From Jatrophihabitans sp. GAS493 (GTDB lineage Bacteria; Actinomycetota; Actinomycetes; Mycobacteriales; Jatrophihabitantaceae), in NCBI RefSeq assembly GCF_900230215.1, contig NZ_LT907982.1:4759568-4823567 (forward strand): 64,000 bases of DNA, read 5' to 3'. The translations under genes and the position numbers were made by a program. Every line of letters begins with the position of its first letter. Position 1 is the first letter of the stretch. The notes beneath the pieces were generated by a model. That model saw nothing but the letters and a program-made list of their open reading frames with translations. It was not told the origin of the DNA and did not search any database. Shown one piece after another: positions 16,763 through 25,782 of the stretch.

Positions 16763-18637
16763 TCAGGCCTTGGCCTTCTTGTTGCGGCTGCGGTACTTCT
16801 CGCGGTCCTGGGCGGCAAGCATCACCTTGCGGATCCGGACCTGGTCTGGGGTTACCTCGACGCACTCGTCGTCGCGGCAGAATTCGAGTGCCTGCTCCAG
16901 GGAGAGTACCCGGTGCGGAATCAGCGGCACCAGCACGTCACCAGAGGACTGGCGCATGTTGGTGAGCTTCTTCTCCTTCGTCGGGTTGACGTCCATGTCG
17001 TCGGAGCGGGAGTTCTCGCCGACGATCATGCCCTCGTACACGTCCGTGGTCGGGCCGACGAACATGACGCCACGGTCCTGAAGGTTCGCCAGCGCGAAGC
17101 CGGTGGTGACGCCCTTGCGGTCGGCGACCAGTGACCCCGACGGGCGGGTGCGGATCTCGCCGGCCCACGCCTCGTAGCTGTCGTGGATGTGGTGCAGCAG
17201 GCCGGTGCCCCGGGTCTCGGTGAGGAACTCGGTACGGAATCCGATCAGGCCGCGGGCCGGAACGACGTACTCCATCCGGATCCAGCCGGTGCCGTGGTCG
17301 ACCATCTGCTCCAGGCGACCCTTGCGCAGGGCCATCAGCTGGATGACCACACCCTGGTACTCGGACGGGATGTCGATGGTGAGGCGCTCCATCGGCTCGT
17401 GCACCTTGCCGTTGACCAGACGGGTGACCACCTGCGGCTTGCCGACGGTGATCTCGAAGCCCTCGCGGCGCATGATCTCGACCAGGATGGCCAGCTGGAG
17501 CTCGCCCCGGCCCTGGACTTCCCAGGTGTCCGGACGCTCGGTGGGCAGAACCCGGATCGAGACGTTACCGATGAGCTCGGCGTTGAGACGGTCGATGACC
17601 TGGCGCGCGGTGAGCTTCTTGCCCGAGCTACCGGCCAGCGGCGAGGTGTTGATGCCGATGGTCATCGAGATCGACGGTTCGTCGATGGTGATGACCGGCA
17701 GCGGCTGTGGGTTGTCCGGGTCGGCCAGGGTCTCGCCGATGGTGATGTCCGGGATACCGGCGATGGCGATGATGTCACCGGGGCCGGCGACCTCGGCCGG
17801 CCGACGCTCGAGCGCGTGCGTCATCAGCAGCTCGGTGATCTTGACCTTCTCGACGGTGCCGTCGGAGCGGCACCAGGCGACCTGCTGGCCCTTGCGGATC
17901 TCACCGTTGTGCACCCGGCACAGCGCGAGACGCCCGAGGTACGGCGACGCGTCGAGGTTGGTGACGTGAGCCTGCAGCGAGGCGCCCTCGGTGTAGGACG
18001 GGGCGGGAATCGTCTCGATCATCGTCGAGAAGAGCGCCTGAAGGTCGGCCGCCTCCGGCATGGTGCCGTCTTCGGGACGCTTGAGCGACGCGCGACCGGC
18101 CTTGCCGGATGCGTAGATGATCGGGAATTCGATCTGCTTCTCGTCGGCGTCGAGGTCCAGGAAGAGCTCATAGGTCTCGTCGACGACCTCGGCGATGCGG
18201 GCATCCGGGCGGTCGACCTTGTTGATGACCAGGATGACCGGCATCTTCGCGGCGAGGGCCTTGCGGAGCACGAAGCGCGTCTGCGGCAGCGGGCCCTCGG
18301 AGGCGTCGACCAGCAGCACCACACCGTCGACCATGGACAGACCCCGCTCGACCTCACCGCCGAAGTCAGCGTGACCGGGGGTGTCGATGATGTTGATGAC
18401 GACCTTCTCGCCGCCCGGGCTCACGTAGTCAACGGCCGTGTTCTTGGCCAGAATCGTGATCCCCTTCTCGCGCTCGAGGTCGTTGGAGTCCATGACCCGC
18501 TCGTTGACGTCACCGGTGTCAGCCTGGTGCGCGGTGAACGCACCGGACTGCCACAGCATCGCGTCAACGAGTGTGGTCTTGCCATGGTCGACGTGCGCGA
18601 CGATGGCAACGTTTCGGATGTCGTTACGGAAAGCCAT
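16763..18637 (-). CDS. typA: Ribosome-associated translational GTPase TypA/BipA
   Basis: The 624-residue protein is a full-length TypA/BipA GTPase, which binds the ribosome and helps 50S assembly and stress or cold adaptation. G1 is AHVDHGKTT (residues 14-22), G3 is [11 protein letters not shown] and G4 is NKVDRPDAR. Domain II, the EF-G-like domain V and the C-terminal TypA-specific domain follow. It begins 2 bp after the DEAD-box helicase gene, so the two form an operon; both act on RNA or ribosomes, which makes joint use under cold or stress plausible. The C-terminus is lysine-rich (RNKKAKA). Confidence 0.97.
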   Translation of the reverse strand: MAFRNDIRNVAIVAHVDHGKTTLVDAMLWQSGAFTAHQADTGDVNERVMDSNDLEREKGITILAKNTAVDYVSPGGEKVVINIIDTPGHADFGGEVERGLSMVDGVVLLVDASEGPLPQTRFVLRKALAAKMPVILVINKVDRPDARIAEVVDETYELFLDLDADEKQIEFPIIYASGKAGRASLKRPEDGTMPEAADLQALFSTMIETIPAPSYTEGASLQAHVTNLDASPYLGRLALCRVHNGEIRKGQQVAWCRSDGTVEKVKITELLMTHALERRPAEVAGPGDIIAIAGIPDITIGETLADPDNPQPLPVITIDEPSISMTIGINTSPLAGSSGKKLTARQVIDRLNAELIGNVSIRVLPTERPDTWEVQGRGELQLAILVEIMRREGFEITVGKPQVVTRLVNGKVHEPMERLTIDIPSEYQGVVIQLMALRKGRLEQMVDHGTGWIRMEYVVPARGLIGFRTEFLTETRGTGLLHHIHDSYEAWAGEIRTRPSGSLVADRKGVTTGFALANLQDRGVMFVGPTTDVYEGMIVGENSRSDDMDVNPTKEKKLTNMRQSSGDVLVPLIPHRVLSLEQALEFCRDDECVEVTPDQVRIRKVMLAAQDREKYRSRNKKAKA

Positions 18638-18639
18638 GG

Positions 18640-20274
18640 TTACGCTCCACTCCGATCGCGGCGGGGACGCCGTTCTGCATGTTGGGGGTGACGGGACGGG
18701 CGACCGCTGGTGCTGCCACCTTCAGTCGAGCCGGCTGAGCTTCCAGTGCGACCGGTGCGGGCACCCCCGCTGCGGCCACTGTTGCCGTTGCGCGTTCCAC
18801 CGGAGCGGGCGCTGGCCCGGGCATAACGCTCGCCCGGACGGACGGCGCCACGTGAACCACCGTTGCCCCGCGAAGCACTTGCCCGTTCGACGATCGCGAC
18901 ACCGCTCGGCGCCTTGGCCCCGGCGACGTCGGCCATCGCCGAATCGGTCGGGGTGACGTCGCGCTGATCCGGTCGGACGCCGGCATCGACCATCAGCTTG
19001 CGCACGGCGCGCTCGTCAGCCGAAGTGGTGAGCGAGACGACGACGCCGCTGGTCCCGGCCCGAGCGGTCCGCCCGGAGCGGTGCAGGTAGTCCTTGCTGT
19101 CGGCCGGCGGGTCGACGTGCAGCACCAGCGAGACGTCGTCGACGTGGATACCGCGGGCGGCGACGTCGGTGGCGACGAGCACCGGGACGCTGCCGTCCTT
19201 GAAGGCGTCGAGAGCGCGGGTGCGCTGCCCCTGGCTGCGACCACCGTGCAGTACGCCGGAGGCGACACCGACCCGGCCGAGCTGCTTGGCCAGGCGCTCG
19301 GCCCCGTGCTTGGTACGCACGAACATGATGGTGCGCCCCTCGCGGGCGCCGATGGCCGCCGTGACGTCGAACTTCTCGTGCTGGTTGACGCGGAAGACGT
19401 GGTGGCTCATGGTGTCGACTGACGCTTCGGCCGTGCTGAGTGCGTGCACGGACGGGTCGGTGAGGTAGTTCTCGACCAGCGTGGCGACGTCTCCGTCGAG
19501 GGTGGCCGAGAAGAGCAGCCGCTGACCGTTGCCGGGCGTCATGTCGAGCAGGCGGCGAACGACCGGCAGGAACCCGAGGTCGGCCATGTGGTCGGCCTCG
19601 TCGAGGACGGTGACCTCAACTTCGGAGAGGTCACACGAGCGCCGCTCGATGAGGTCGACGAGACGCCCCGGGGTGGCGACGAGAACGTCGACACCACGCT
19701 CGAGGAAGTTGATCTGCTTGTTGATCGGCAGCCCGCCGGCGACCAGGCGGACGCTGAGCTGACGCGACGCGGCCAGGGGCGCGATCGAGTCGGTCACCTG
19801 CATCGCGAGCTCGCGGGTGGGGACCAGGATGAGCCCACGCGGACGGTGCGGACGACTCGGCGAACCTTCGAGGCGGGCGATCAGCGGAAGGCCGAAGGCG
19901 AGCGTCTTGCCGGCACCGGTGGCGGCGCGACCGAGTAGGTCACGGCCGGCGATGATGTCCGGAATGGTGGCGGCCTGGATCGGGAACGGCTTGGCGATTC
20001 CGGCGCGGTCGAGTGCGGTGATGAGTGACCGGGGCAGGCCCAGGTCGGCGAATCCGGGAAGGTTCTCGGTCGGAACGACGCGGACCGGCAGGTCGTCCCA
20101 GAGCGAACGGGGGCGGGTGGCGCCGCCGCGAGCCGGGCGCGAAGAGCGTGAGGAGGGGCGCGCGGAGTGCGAGCCGCGGCCGTTGGAGGAGCTGTGCTGG
20201 CCACCGCTGGAACCAGCGGGGCGGTTACGCGAAGTGTGTGTGTTGTGGGTCTGGCTTGAAGCGGGGCGGGACAT
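18640..20274 (-). CDS. DEAD-box RNA helicase with RGG-like C-terminal tail
   Basis: The 544-residue helicase has a Ser/Arg-rich N-terminal extension, then the RecA pair: motif I ATGAGKT, Ia VPTRELAMQ, II DEADHM, III SAT, VI HRSGRTARAG. The final 110 residues or so are low-complexity Gly/Arg/Ser sequence, a type of tail that binds RNA without specificity. The ATG at 20274 lies behind a GGAATCC-like weak site; a longer frame to 20352 is less likely. Downstream typA follows after 2 bp. It is related to the RhlE/CsdA group, but I cannot place it in one subfamily. Confidence 0.92.
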   Translation of the reverse strand: MSRPASSQTHNTHTSRNRPAGSSGGQHSSSNGRGSHSARPSSRSSRPARGGATRPRSLWDDLPVRVVPTENLPGFADLGLPRSLITALDRAGIAKPFPIQAATIPDIIAGRDLLGRAATGAGKTLAFGLPLIARLEGSPSRPHRPRGLILVPTRELAMQVTDSIAPLAASRQLSVRLVAGGLPINKQINFLERGVDVLVATPGRLVDLIERRSCDLSEVEVTVLDEADHMADLGFLPVVRRLLDMTPGNGQRLLFSATLDGDVATLVENYLTDPSVHALSTAEASVDTMSHHVFRVNQHEKFDVTAAIGAREGRTIMFVRTKHGAERLAKQLGRVGVASGVLHGGRSQGQRTRALDAFKDGSVPVLVATDVAARGIHVDDVSLVLHVDPPADSKDYLHRSGRTARAGTSGVVVSLTTSADERAVRKLMVDAGVRPDQRDVTPTDSAMADVAGAKAPSGVAIVERASASRGNGGSRGAVRPGERYARASARSGGTRNGNSGRSGGARTGRTGSSAGSTEGGSTSGRPSRHPQHAERRPRRDRSGA

Positions 20275-20421
20275 GGCAGGGCGAGACAAAGGATTCCTTA
20301 AGGACGACGGCACGTCCCGGCAATCCGCAAATGTCTTTGGCGGTTCTGGCACGAGCCCAGCGCGTAAGTCGCGCGTGATGGCGGGCTGGAAGGCAGGCGC
20401 CTTACTCCAGCAAGTGCCAGT

Positions 20422-20946
20422 CTAGCCGTTTCCTGAGGAGGCCGTTACCACCGTGGGTTCGGCTCGACGGCGACGGCGCGAGACGACAACCAAATATCCC
20501 CACAAAATCAGAAAAATGGTACTTCCAGCCAAGCCAACCAGGGTGGGTGTGGGATCCCACACATCAGCGATTCCGGTGATCTCACCCGAACCCGCGTTGT
20601 AGACGGCCCGGCTTGTGGAGCCGACCGGCCAGCGGAAGTCCCCGATCAGATCCGGCTCGACGAGGCGGGCGTCATCACTGGTGAACGTGCCCGAGGTGAT
20701 GCATAACTGCTGCTGGCAGTTGTGCGACGTCGCGGTGAAGGTCCCCGGGATCCCGACGGCCTTGTCGTTGAGGTTGTGCGCCAACTGCTGGACACCGATG
20801 AGCGCGGCATAGAGACAGAGCAGCGGCGCGGCCACCCAGAAGGCGACGGCGAAGACCGACGGCCACCAGGCGGCGACCCTCGTGCCGAATCCGCGCCAGT
20901 GCCGGGCTGGTCCTGCGCTCGATGAGGAGCTCGCGGTGGCAGTCAT
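20422..20946 (-). CDS. Two-helix membrane protein of unknown function
   Basis: The 174-residue protein has membrane segments at about residues 26-50 and 136-156, with an external domain of about 80 residues between them. That domain holds two cysteines (CQQQLC), which may form a disulfide, and the segment YNAGSGEITGIAD. The C-terminus is cytoplasmic with five arginines after the second helix. I do not recognise the family. It lies upstream of the helicase-typA pair with a 147-bp gap and in the same direction. Confidence 0.65.
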   Translation of the reverse strand: MTATASSSSSAGPARHWRGFGTRVAAWWPSVFAVAFWVAAPLLCLYAALIGVQQLAHNLNDKAVGIPGTFTATSHNCQQQLCITSGTFTSDDARLVEPDLIGDFRWPVGSTSRAVYNAGSGEITGIADVWDPTPTLVGLAGSTIFLILWGYLVVVSRRRRRAEPTVVTASSGNG

Positions 20947-21004
20947 GTCCGCGCAATTCTATGCACGATCACCGGCACGGACGCGGGCAAGCGATATACG
21001 CCCG

Positions 21005-21730
21005 TTACTTCAGCTTCTGGTAGCCCCGGGCGACGATCTGTTCGAAGGCGGGCTGGGTCACCGGATGAATTCCGCCGGCCAGCATCGCCATCAGGGTGCT
21101 CCCCTTGCGGATCACCTCGAAGTAGAAGCTGAATGGCGTCCCACCCGACTTGAACTGAAGTCGGTACCCGTGCGATTCGTCGAGGTGCTGGCTCAGACTC
21201 ACCGGCGTGATCGAGCCGGTGAAGCGGTCCGCCCCGGTGCCGAAGGCGATCTTCGGGCAGGCGTCGAAGTCCTCCGCCGCGGTCGCCATTGCATCCGCGG
21301 CATCGGCGCTGCTGTCGGCCAGACCGATCGACTCGGTGAGCCACGGGCCGGTGTCCTCATCGCCCTTGACCCAGTCGCCCTCGGCCGATTCGTCGGCCAA
21401 GTAGCCGATCAGGATGTCATCCATGCAGGCCGGTTCGGACGAGTCGTCGTCGCCCGGGTCGTCGCCGTCGTCACCGCTGGTGTCGTCTCGCCAGCCGGCC
21501 GGCAGTTCGTCGGTGGTGAGCATCATTGCCCGCGCGGCCGGTGATTCCTCACTCGTCGGGCTGGAGTCGGTCGGATCGGCCTGAGACGGCGTGGACTCAG
21601 TCGACGCCGCGGATGACGGGAAGGCGCCGATTCCCTTGGTGGGCGTCCCCGACACCATGGTCGCGCAGCCACTGAGGAGCGCGACAATGGCGCCGATCGC
21701 CACAACGGTAAGGACTCGCGCGTTCGTCAC
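21005..21730 (-). CDS. Secreted lipoprotein of unknown function
   Basis: The 241-residue protein begins with a signal peptide that ends in a lipobox (VALLSGC, lipidated C22), followed by a Ser/Thr/Pro-rich linker to about residue 65. The mature domain contains LTTDELPAGW, an acidic Asp-rich loop, and a C-terminal alpha/beta region. TTDELPAGW-like openings occur in sensor domains of mycobacterial PknH and related lipoproteins, so a ligand-binding extracytoplasmic domain is possible. I cannot assign a function. No coupled neighbour is evident. Confidence 0.7.
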   Translation of the reverse strand: MTNARVLTVVAIGAIVALLSGCATMVSGTPTKGIGAFPSSAASTESTPSQADPTDSSPTSEESPAARAMMLTTDELPAGWRDDTSGDDGDDPGDDDSSEPACMDDILIGYLADESAEGDWVKGDEDTGPWLTESIGLADSSADAADAMATAAEDFDACPKIAFGTGADRFTGSITPVSLSQHLDESHGYRLQFKSGGTPFSFYFEVIRKGSTLMAMLAGGIHPVTQPAFEQIVARGYQKLK

Positions 21731-21784
21731 TCGCGGAATATAGCGGCTGTGAGGGCGGGGCGCCCGTCGAACGGGTCGTAGCGA

Positions 21785-22294
21785 TCAGGCATGTCGGACG
21801 ACGGCGGTCTGCGCCGCCAGGTGCACCGCCAACTCGCCCAGGATGCCGGAGGTATCGGGAAGGCGGTCTGAACCGAGCTCGCGCAGCGCCTTCTCCAGGT
21901 GCAGCTGGGTCCAGGTCATCGCCGACTGGCCGTACGGGGTGATGGTGATGGTGATCTGCCGGCGATCGGTGGCGTGGCGTGCCCGCTCGGCCATACCTGC
22001 CGTCTCGAGTCGATCCAGCACCGACGTGACGCTGCTCGGCGTGAGGCCGAGGCGTTGTGAGAGTTGACGCGGGGTGAGGGGTCCCTCCGCCGAGAGGTAG
22101 GAGATGGCGATCGTCTCGGTGACGCCGACGCCGAAGTGTTCGGCCGTGGCCTGTCGAAACTGCTCACCGACGAGCATGAGGTCGCGCAGTGCTCGCACCG
22201 AGGCGAGGGAGGCGTCAAGGCCTGTGCGATCAGGCCCACCGTCAAGGCCGGCGCGCTCTGGCGAACGGCGGACGTCGGGGAACGTATCTGTCAT
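21785..22294 (-). CDS. MarR-family transcriptional regulator
   Basis: The 169-residue protein has the winged-helix core of MarR regulators: GPLTPRQLSQRLGLTPSSVT as the recognition region, then the wing HATDRRQITITITPYG. MarR dimers usually repress nearby genes and release on binding small phenolic or oxidising ligands. I chose the ATG at 22294 because the upstream in-frame part would be an unconserved extension; GGAAGG lies 15 bases before it. The nearest downstream genes in the same direction are unrelated membrane proteins, so its target may be itself or the divergent region, but no clear palindrome is seen. Confidence 0.85.
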   Translation of the reverse strand: MTDTFPDVRRSPERAGLDGGPDRTGLDASLASVRALRDLMLVGEQFRQATAEHFGVGVTETIAISYLSAEGPLTPRQLSQRLGLTPSSVTSVLDRLETAGMAERARHATDRRQITITITPYGQSAMTWTQLHLEKALRELGSDRLPDTSGILGELAVHLAAQTAVVRHA

Positions 22295-22443
22295 GTGTAG
22301 TTCGGAACCTTCCGTGGTGGTGTGGTCCCCAGACACCAGTCGCGGATCGACTCCCGAACGATCGCGACGAATTAACTTGTAAAACATCTTGACGCAAAAA
22401 GCGTGACTGCGCGATTCGAAGTGCAAACAGAGGGTGAATCTCT

Positions 22444-23148
22444 TTAGCTGCAGCCGACGCCAGCGCCCTTGAGGGCCTCGTCCACCGATCTGGCGATGAG
22501 CGCATGGCCGGCGTCATTCGGATGCAACTGATCGGACGCGATGTCGGCCGCCGGGTTCCACTGCGGAGGTGGCCCCACCAGTGTGATGTCTCTGGCTGCG
22601 TCCTCCGCGTTGGCCGCCGCCCGCTCCATCGCCTCGTTGTACAGGGCAAGTGCTGCTGGGCCACCGATTCCCCAGTTGTTCATCGAGGACGTGATCGGCA
22701 GCCGATCGGCCTCGACCAGAAGGACCCGATGTCCTTTGAGTGTCCGCAGGATGCTGCCCAGTTGGGACTGGTAGTCCGCCACCGCGGCCGGGTCGGTGCC
22801 GTTGGAGCGCACATCGTTGATGCCGATCTGGATCGCCACCACGTCCGTCGCCCGCAGCGTGGACGCCTGCCGGTCGACGATCGCCTTCGTCTCAGCGACG
22901 CGATCGCCGCTGTGGGCGTAGTTCACCAGGACCCGGCAGGCCTGGGCGGCGGCGATCTGCGGCCAACTCCGCTGGGCCGAGCTGGCGCCGACTCCGACCA
23001 CGTAGGAATGGCCGAAGGTGACGAGTCGCTCAGTTGAGACCGGCGTGTTCGAAGCCCGCGAGCCGGGTGGCGCTGCTGAGGAGCAGGCGACGAGCAGCAG
23101 CGTCCCGCCGATCACGGCGGTGACCAGCACGGCCGGCCGTCTCGTCAC
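22444..23148 (-). CDS. SGNH/GDSL-family hydrolase, predicted lipoprotein
   Basis: The 234-residue protein has a signal peptide ending in a lipobox (LLLVAC, C22), so it is probably attached outside the membrane. The SGNH hydrolase residues are visible: S48 in FGHSYVVG (block I), G/N in GINDVRS (block III) and D/H in SDQLHPNDAGH (block V). The family hydrolyses esters or thioesters; the substrate is unknown. Its ATG overlaps the stop of the upstream cyclase gene by four bases, so the two are translationally coupled and may act in one pathway. Confidence 0.85.
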   Translation of the reverse strand: MTRRPAVLVTAVIGGTLLLVACSSAAPPGSRASNTPVSTERLVTFGHSYVVGVGASSAQRSWPQIAAAQACRVLVNYAHSGDRVAETKAIVDRQASTLRATDVVAIQIGINDVRSNGTDPAAVADYQSQLGSILRTLKGHRVLLVEADRLPITSSMNNWGIGGPAALALYNEAMERAAANAEDAARDITLVGPPPQWNPAADIASDQLHPNDAGHALIARSVDEALKGAGVGCS

Positions 23149-23810
23149 GGCCGCAGCTCAATCGCGACGGCGCGCGTCGGCGCACCATCGGCGCCGGTAA
23201 GGCGTAGCGGAAACACTGTGATCAGGGGTTCGAAGTCGATCTCGTCCAGACCCCGAAGGTTCTCCACGATGACGCCGCCGGCCTCGGCGATCAGATGATG
23301 CACGGGGAATCCAACGCCGGGATGCTGCTCGTTCGGCGTCTCGTCGATGTTCATCGCGTCGAGGCAGAAGGTGCGGACGCCTCCTTCGAGCAGGACGCGA
23401 CACGCGTCGGCGCTCAGATAGGGATGGTCGAGGTAGCGTGATGTTCCATAAAATTCAGGCCATCCGGTATGCAGGAGCACGATCGAGCCGGCCGCGAGCC
23501 GATCCAGGTACGGAGTGACGTCGGCCGCACTGATGGCCGCTCGATCCGGCTTACCGCGGACGTCGATGAGGACGCCCGGCCCGGTGAATAGCGCCAGGTC
23601 CAACTCGTCGATGCGCGCGCCGGATTCGAGGAAGTGGTACGGGGCATCGCAGTTCGTTCCGCTCTGCGACCCCATCTCGACGCTGAGCAGGTTGAAACCG
23701 TCGCGTTCGATGGTCGCGGCCGGAACGAACCTCACCGCCGGATCACCCGGGTAGAGCTGGGTGTGCGCGTCGATCGGCAGGGAGAGATCGACCACTCGGC
23801 CAACGTGCAT
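23145..23810 (-). CDS. Cyclase/kynurenine-formamidase-family protein with altered metal motif
   Basis: The 221-residue protein belongs to the PF04199 cyclase family (kynurenine formamidase-like): opening DLSLPIDAHTQLYPGDP and a late VHHLIAEAGGVIVENL segment. The usual HxGTHxDxPxH metal motif is changed: here it is QSGTNCDAPYH at residues 49-59, so two expected histidine ligands are Gln49 and Asn53, while D55 and H59 remain. It may bind metal differently or use another chemistry. I chose the ATG at 23810 with GGGAGGG upstream. It is coupled to the SGNH hydrolase downstream. Confidence 0.8.
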   Translation of the reverse strand: MHVGRVVDLSLPIDAHTQLYPGDPAVRFVPAATIERDGFNLLSVEMGSQSGTNCDAPYHFLESGARIDELDLALFTGPGVLIDVRGKPDRAAISAADVTPYLDRLAAGSIVLLHTGWPEFYGTSRYLDHPYLSADACRVLLEGGVRTFCLDAMNIDETPNEQHPGVGFPVHHLIAEAGGVIVENLRGLDEIDFEPLITVFPLRLTGADGAPTRAVAIELRP

Positions 23811-23967
23811 GAGGCACCCTCCCGACGGTTTCCGGTGCGCGATCACCCATCAAATCATCGGTCAGCCGGCGAAGGTCCTGCGGTATGCGCCCCATGGCAC
23901 CTAAGGTGCAGTACTTTCGACCCGCCACCCTCGACCCGCCACGCTCCTAGCGAACGCACCGGGCGGG

Positions 23968-24630
23968 TCAGTTGCGCTCGAACCAGCTGCCAGGCGGGAC
24001 GACCGGCGACGGCGGCGGCTCGGGGTCGTCGGCGTCGAGCTGCGGCGGCCAGAGCTCGATGACCTGGGCCGCGGCCGCTCGGATGGCGACCGCGTCGAAG
24101 GCCTGCCGGAATTCCGCGATCCCCAGACTCGGCCAGGCACCAACCAGCGTAAGGCGCTCGCCCGGTGGCAGCGGCGCCAGGAAGAAGTCATGATCGGCGA
24201 CGCGATCGCTGCCACCGCCGCCGCCGTTGGTCAACCATGGGCCGTCGTGATCGTCGACATCGGGCAGGGCGGGCGGCCAGGATTCCACGTTCGTCACTGA
24301 TCGTCCGTCGCTGAATTCGAAGCCCAGCAGGAACCGGTCCACACTGCCGTGCTGTCCCCGCGGTCGATGGCCGCCAAACCCCGACAGGAGCAGACCCTGC
24401 CCGGCCACATCACCCCGACTACGGGCCGACACGGTGAACTCCAGACCGTTGGCGTAGACCCGCAGGGCACTAATCGCGACGGCGAGGTCGTCAGTGCGGG
24501 CGAGCAGAAACGCGGTGCCCAGCGTGATCGGGATCTGATTGTCGGGCCTAACGCGCCTGCGCCAGGCGTCACGGAGATCCTTCTCCTCCTCGTCGTCACT
24601 CGAGGACGCTGAACCACTGACAAAGCGCAT
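23968..24630 (-). CDS. Hypothetical protein, mixed alpha/beta
   Basis: The 220-residue protein has an acidic/polar N-terminus (SSSDDEEEKD), a central beta-rich region (ITLGTAFLLARTDDLAVAIS, FTVSARS) and a Gly-rich loop GGGGGS near residue 135. It ends with a Pro-rich tail. I do not recognise the family; no signal peptide or membrane segment is visible, so it is probably cytoplasmic. The reading frame has the codon bias of its neighbours. It is flanked by gaps of 157 and 203 bp in which I see no feature. Confidence 0.55.
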   Translation of the reverse strand: MRFVSGSASSSDDEEEKDLRDAWRRRVRPDNQIPITLGTAFLLARTDDLAVAISALRVYANGLEFTVSARSRGDVAGQGLLLSGFGGHRPRGQHGSVDRFLLGFEFSDGRSVTNVESWPPALPDVDDHDGPWLTNGGGGGSDRVADHDFFLAPLPPGERLTLVGAWPSLGIAEFRQAFDAVAIRAAAAQVIELWPPQLDADDPEPPPSPVVPPGSWFERN

Positions 24631-24833
24631 GACAGGAGTCTGCAGCTACCGGGAGACGGTGACAAGCGTGCTAGAGATTCCGCCGCAACGCTCCTGCCAA
24701 TCCGGCGCCCCAACCGTCAATAGGCAGGAGGTTTCGCCAGAGTTCAATCAGACTCCGAACTTCGTCGCGTCCACGGGCCGGAATCCGTCGCGCACTGCTC
24801 GGGGCCCATCGCGAACCTCGAATGCGCGAAACT

Positions 24834-25670
24834 TCAGCGACGCCGCACTAGGTCCGACACTCGGCGAACCGGTGCCGTCACCCGCCACGACGTACTGGCC
24901 CTTATCTCTCGCAACTCCGCCTCGGCGGTCTCCGTTGCCGCAGAGAGTTGATCCACCCGCGCGCGCAGCGAAGATGCTTCTTCAGCGGCCCGGCTGGCCT
25001 GAGCCTGCGCCTGCGCGAATGAGTCTCGCAGGTCTGCAATTTCAAGCGCCTCGAACGTCTGCCGCTGTTCGGCCTCTAGATATTCCGCGGATCCGCTGAA
25101 GATATTGGTAGCCGTCGTGCGGTCTGCGATACGTCCCGTTGGTGGCAGTGGCTTGTCCGACTGCTTGCGGAATACGGCGACGAAGTCTGCCCAGCCTTCG
25201 GCGCCTGGCTTCGCAACGAAAGACTCCACGAGCTCGACCGGTACGTCATGCTTGGCCGCCCACTTCACCAGCCCGATGCCTGCGTCGGGGTAGAAGCGCC
25301 AGAGATCTAGCGGGTACCGGTGGAAGTCGTTATTGCTGGGCGCGTTGATATATACCAATCCACCCGGGCGAATTACCCGCACCATCTCCAGGAACGTCTC
25401 CCAAAAGAAGACGTCGTGTTCGAACGCGGACGTGCTCACGGCAACGTCCACGGACGCATCGGCGAAGGGCAGCGCAGCTCCCGGCTCCACCACCAAGTCG
25501 ACGCCTTTGCCGGGCTCCATATCAAGTCCAACGTAGCGAGCCTCCGGTGGACAGTGATCGCGCAACGAACCGTTCACGTCCTGGCTACCCAAGTCGACCA
25601 CGACCTGAAAGCCCGCTTGCCAATAGACCTCAAAGAACAGCCGCCCGTGCTCGTAAGACGTATCGTGCAC
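24834..25670 (-). CDS. SAM-dependent class I methyltransferase with C-terminal coiled coil
   Basis: The 278-residue protein has a Rossmann methyltransferase core: motif I VVDLGSQDVNG near residues 24-34, an acidic residue in GLDMEPG, the post-motif DVAVSTSAFEHD, then RPGGLVYINAPS. Residues 205-255 are a coiled coil, and the end (ASTSWRVTAPVRRV) resembles tails found on glycan-synthesis enzymes, where methyltransferases cap polysaccharide chains. That suggests polysaccharide or O-antigen-like modification, by inference only. The GTG at 25670 has AGGAG five bases upstream and fits better than the longer frame. No glycosyltransferases surround it. Confidence 0.8.
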   Translation of the reverse strand: MHDTSYEHGRLFFEVYWQAGFQVVVDLGSQDVNGSLRDHCPPEARYVGLDMEPGKGVDLVVEPGAALPFADASVDVAVSTSAFEHDVFFWETFLEMVRVIRPGGLVYINAPSNNDFHRYPLDLWRFYPDAGIGLVKWAAKHDVPVELVESFVAKPGAEGWADFVAVFRKQSDKPLPPTGRIADRTTATNIFSGSAEYLEAEQRQTFEALEIADLRDSFAQAQAQASRAAEEASSLRARVDQLSAATETAEAELREIRASTSWRVTAPVRRVSDLVRRR

Positions 25671-25782
25671 ACCCGCTCCTGACCGCTGCCGCCAAACCAA
25701 CCCGACTCACTGCAACTGCAAGCGCCGCTGCCCGGAGAGCTTAGCCCAAGCCGCACGCAAAAACGGCAGCAGGGATGTGTCG

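Noticed and set aside
17183-18691. 502-codon plus-strand frame opposite typA
   Set aside because: It covers the antisense of a strongly conserved GTPase gene and shows no family motif; it is a GC-bias artefact.
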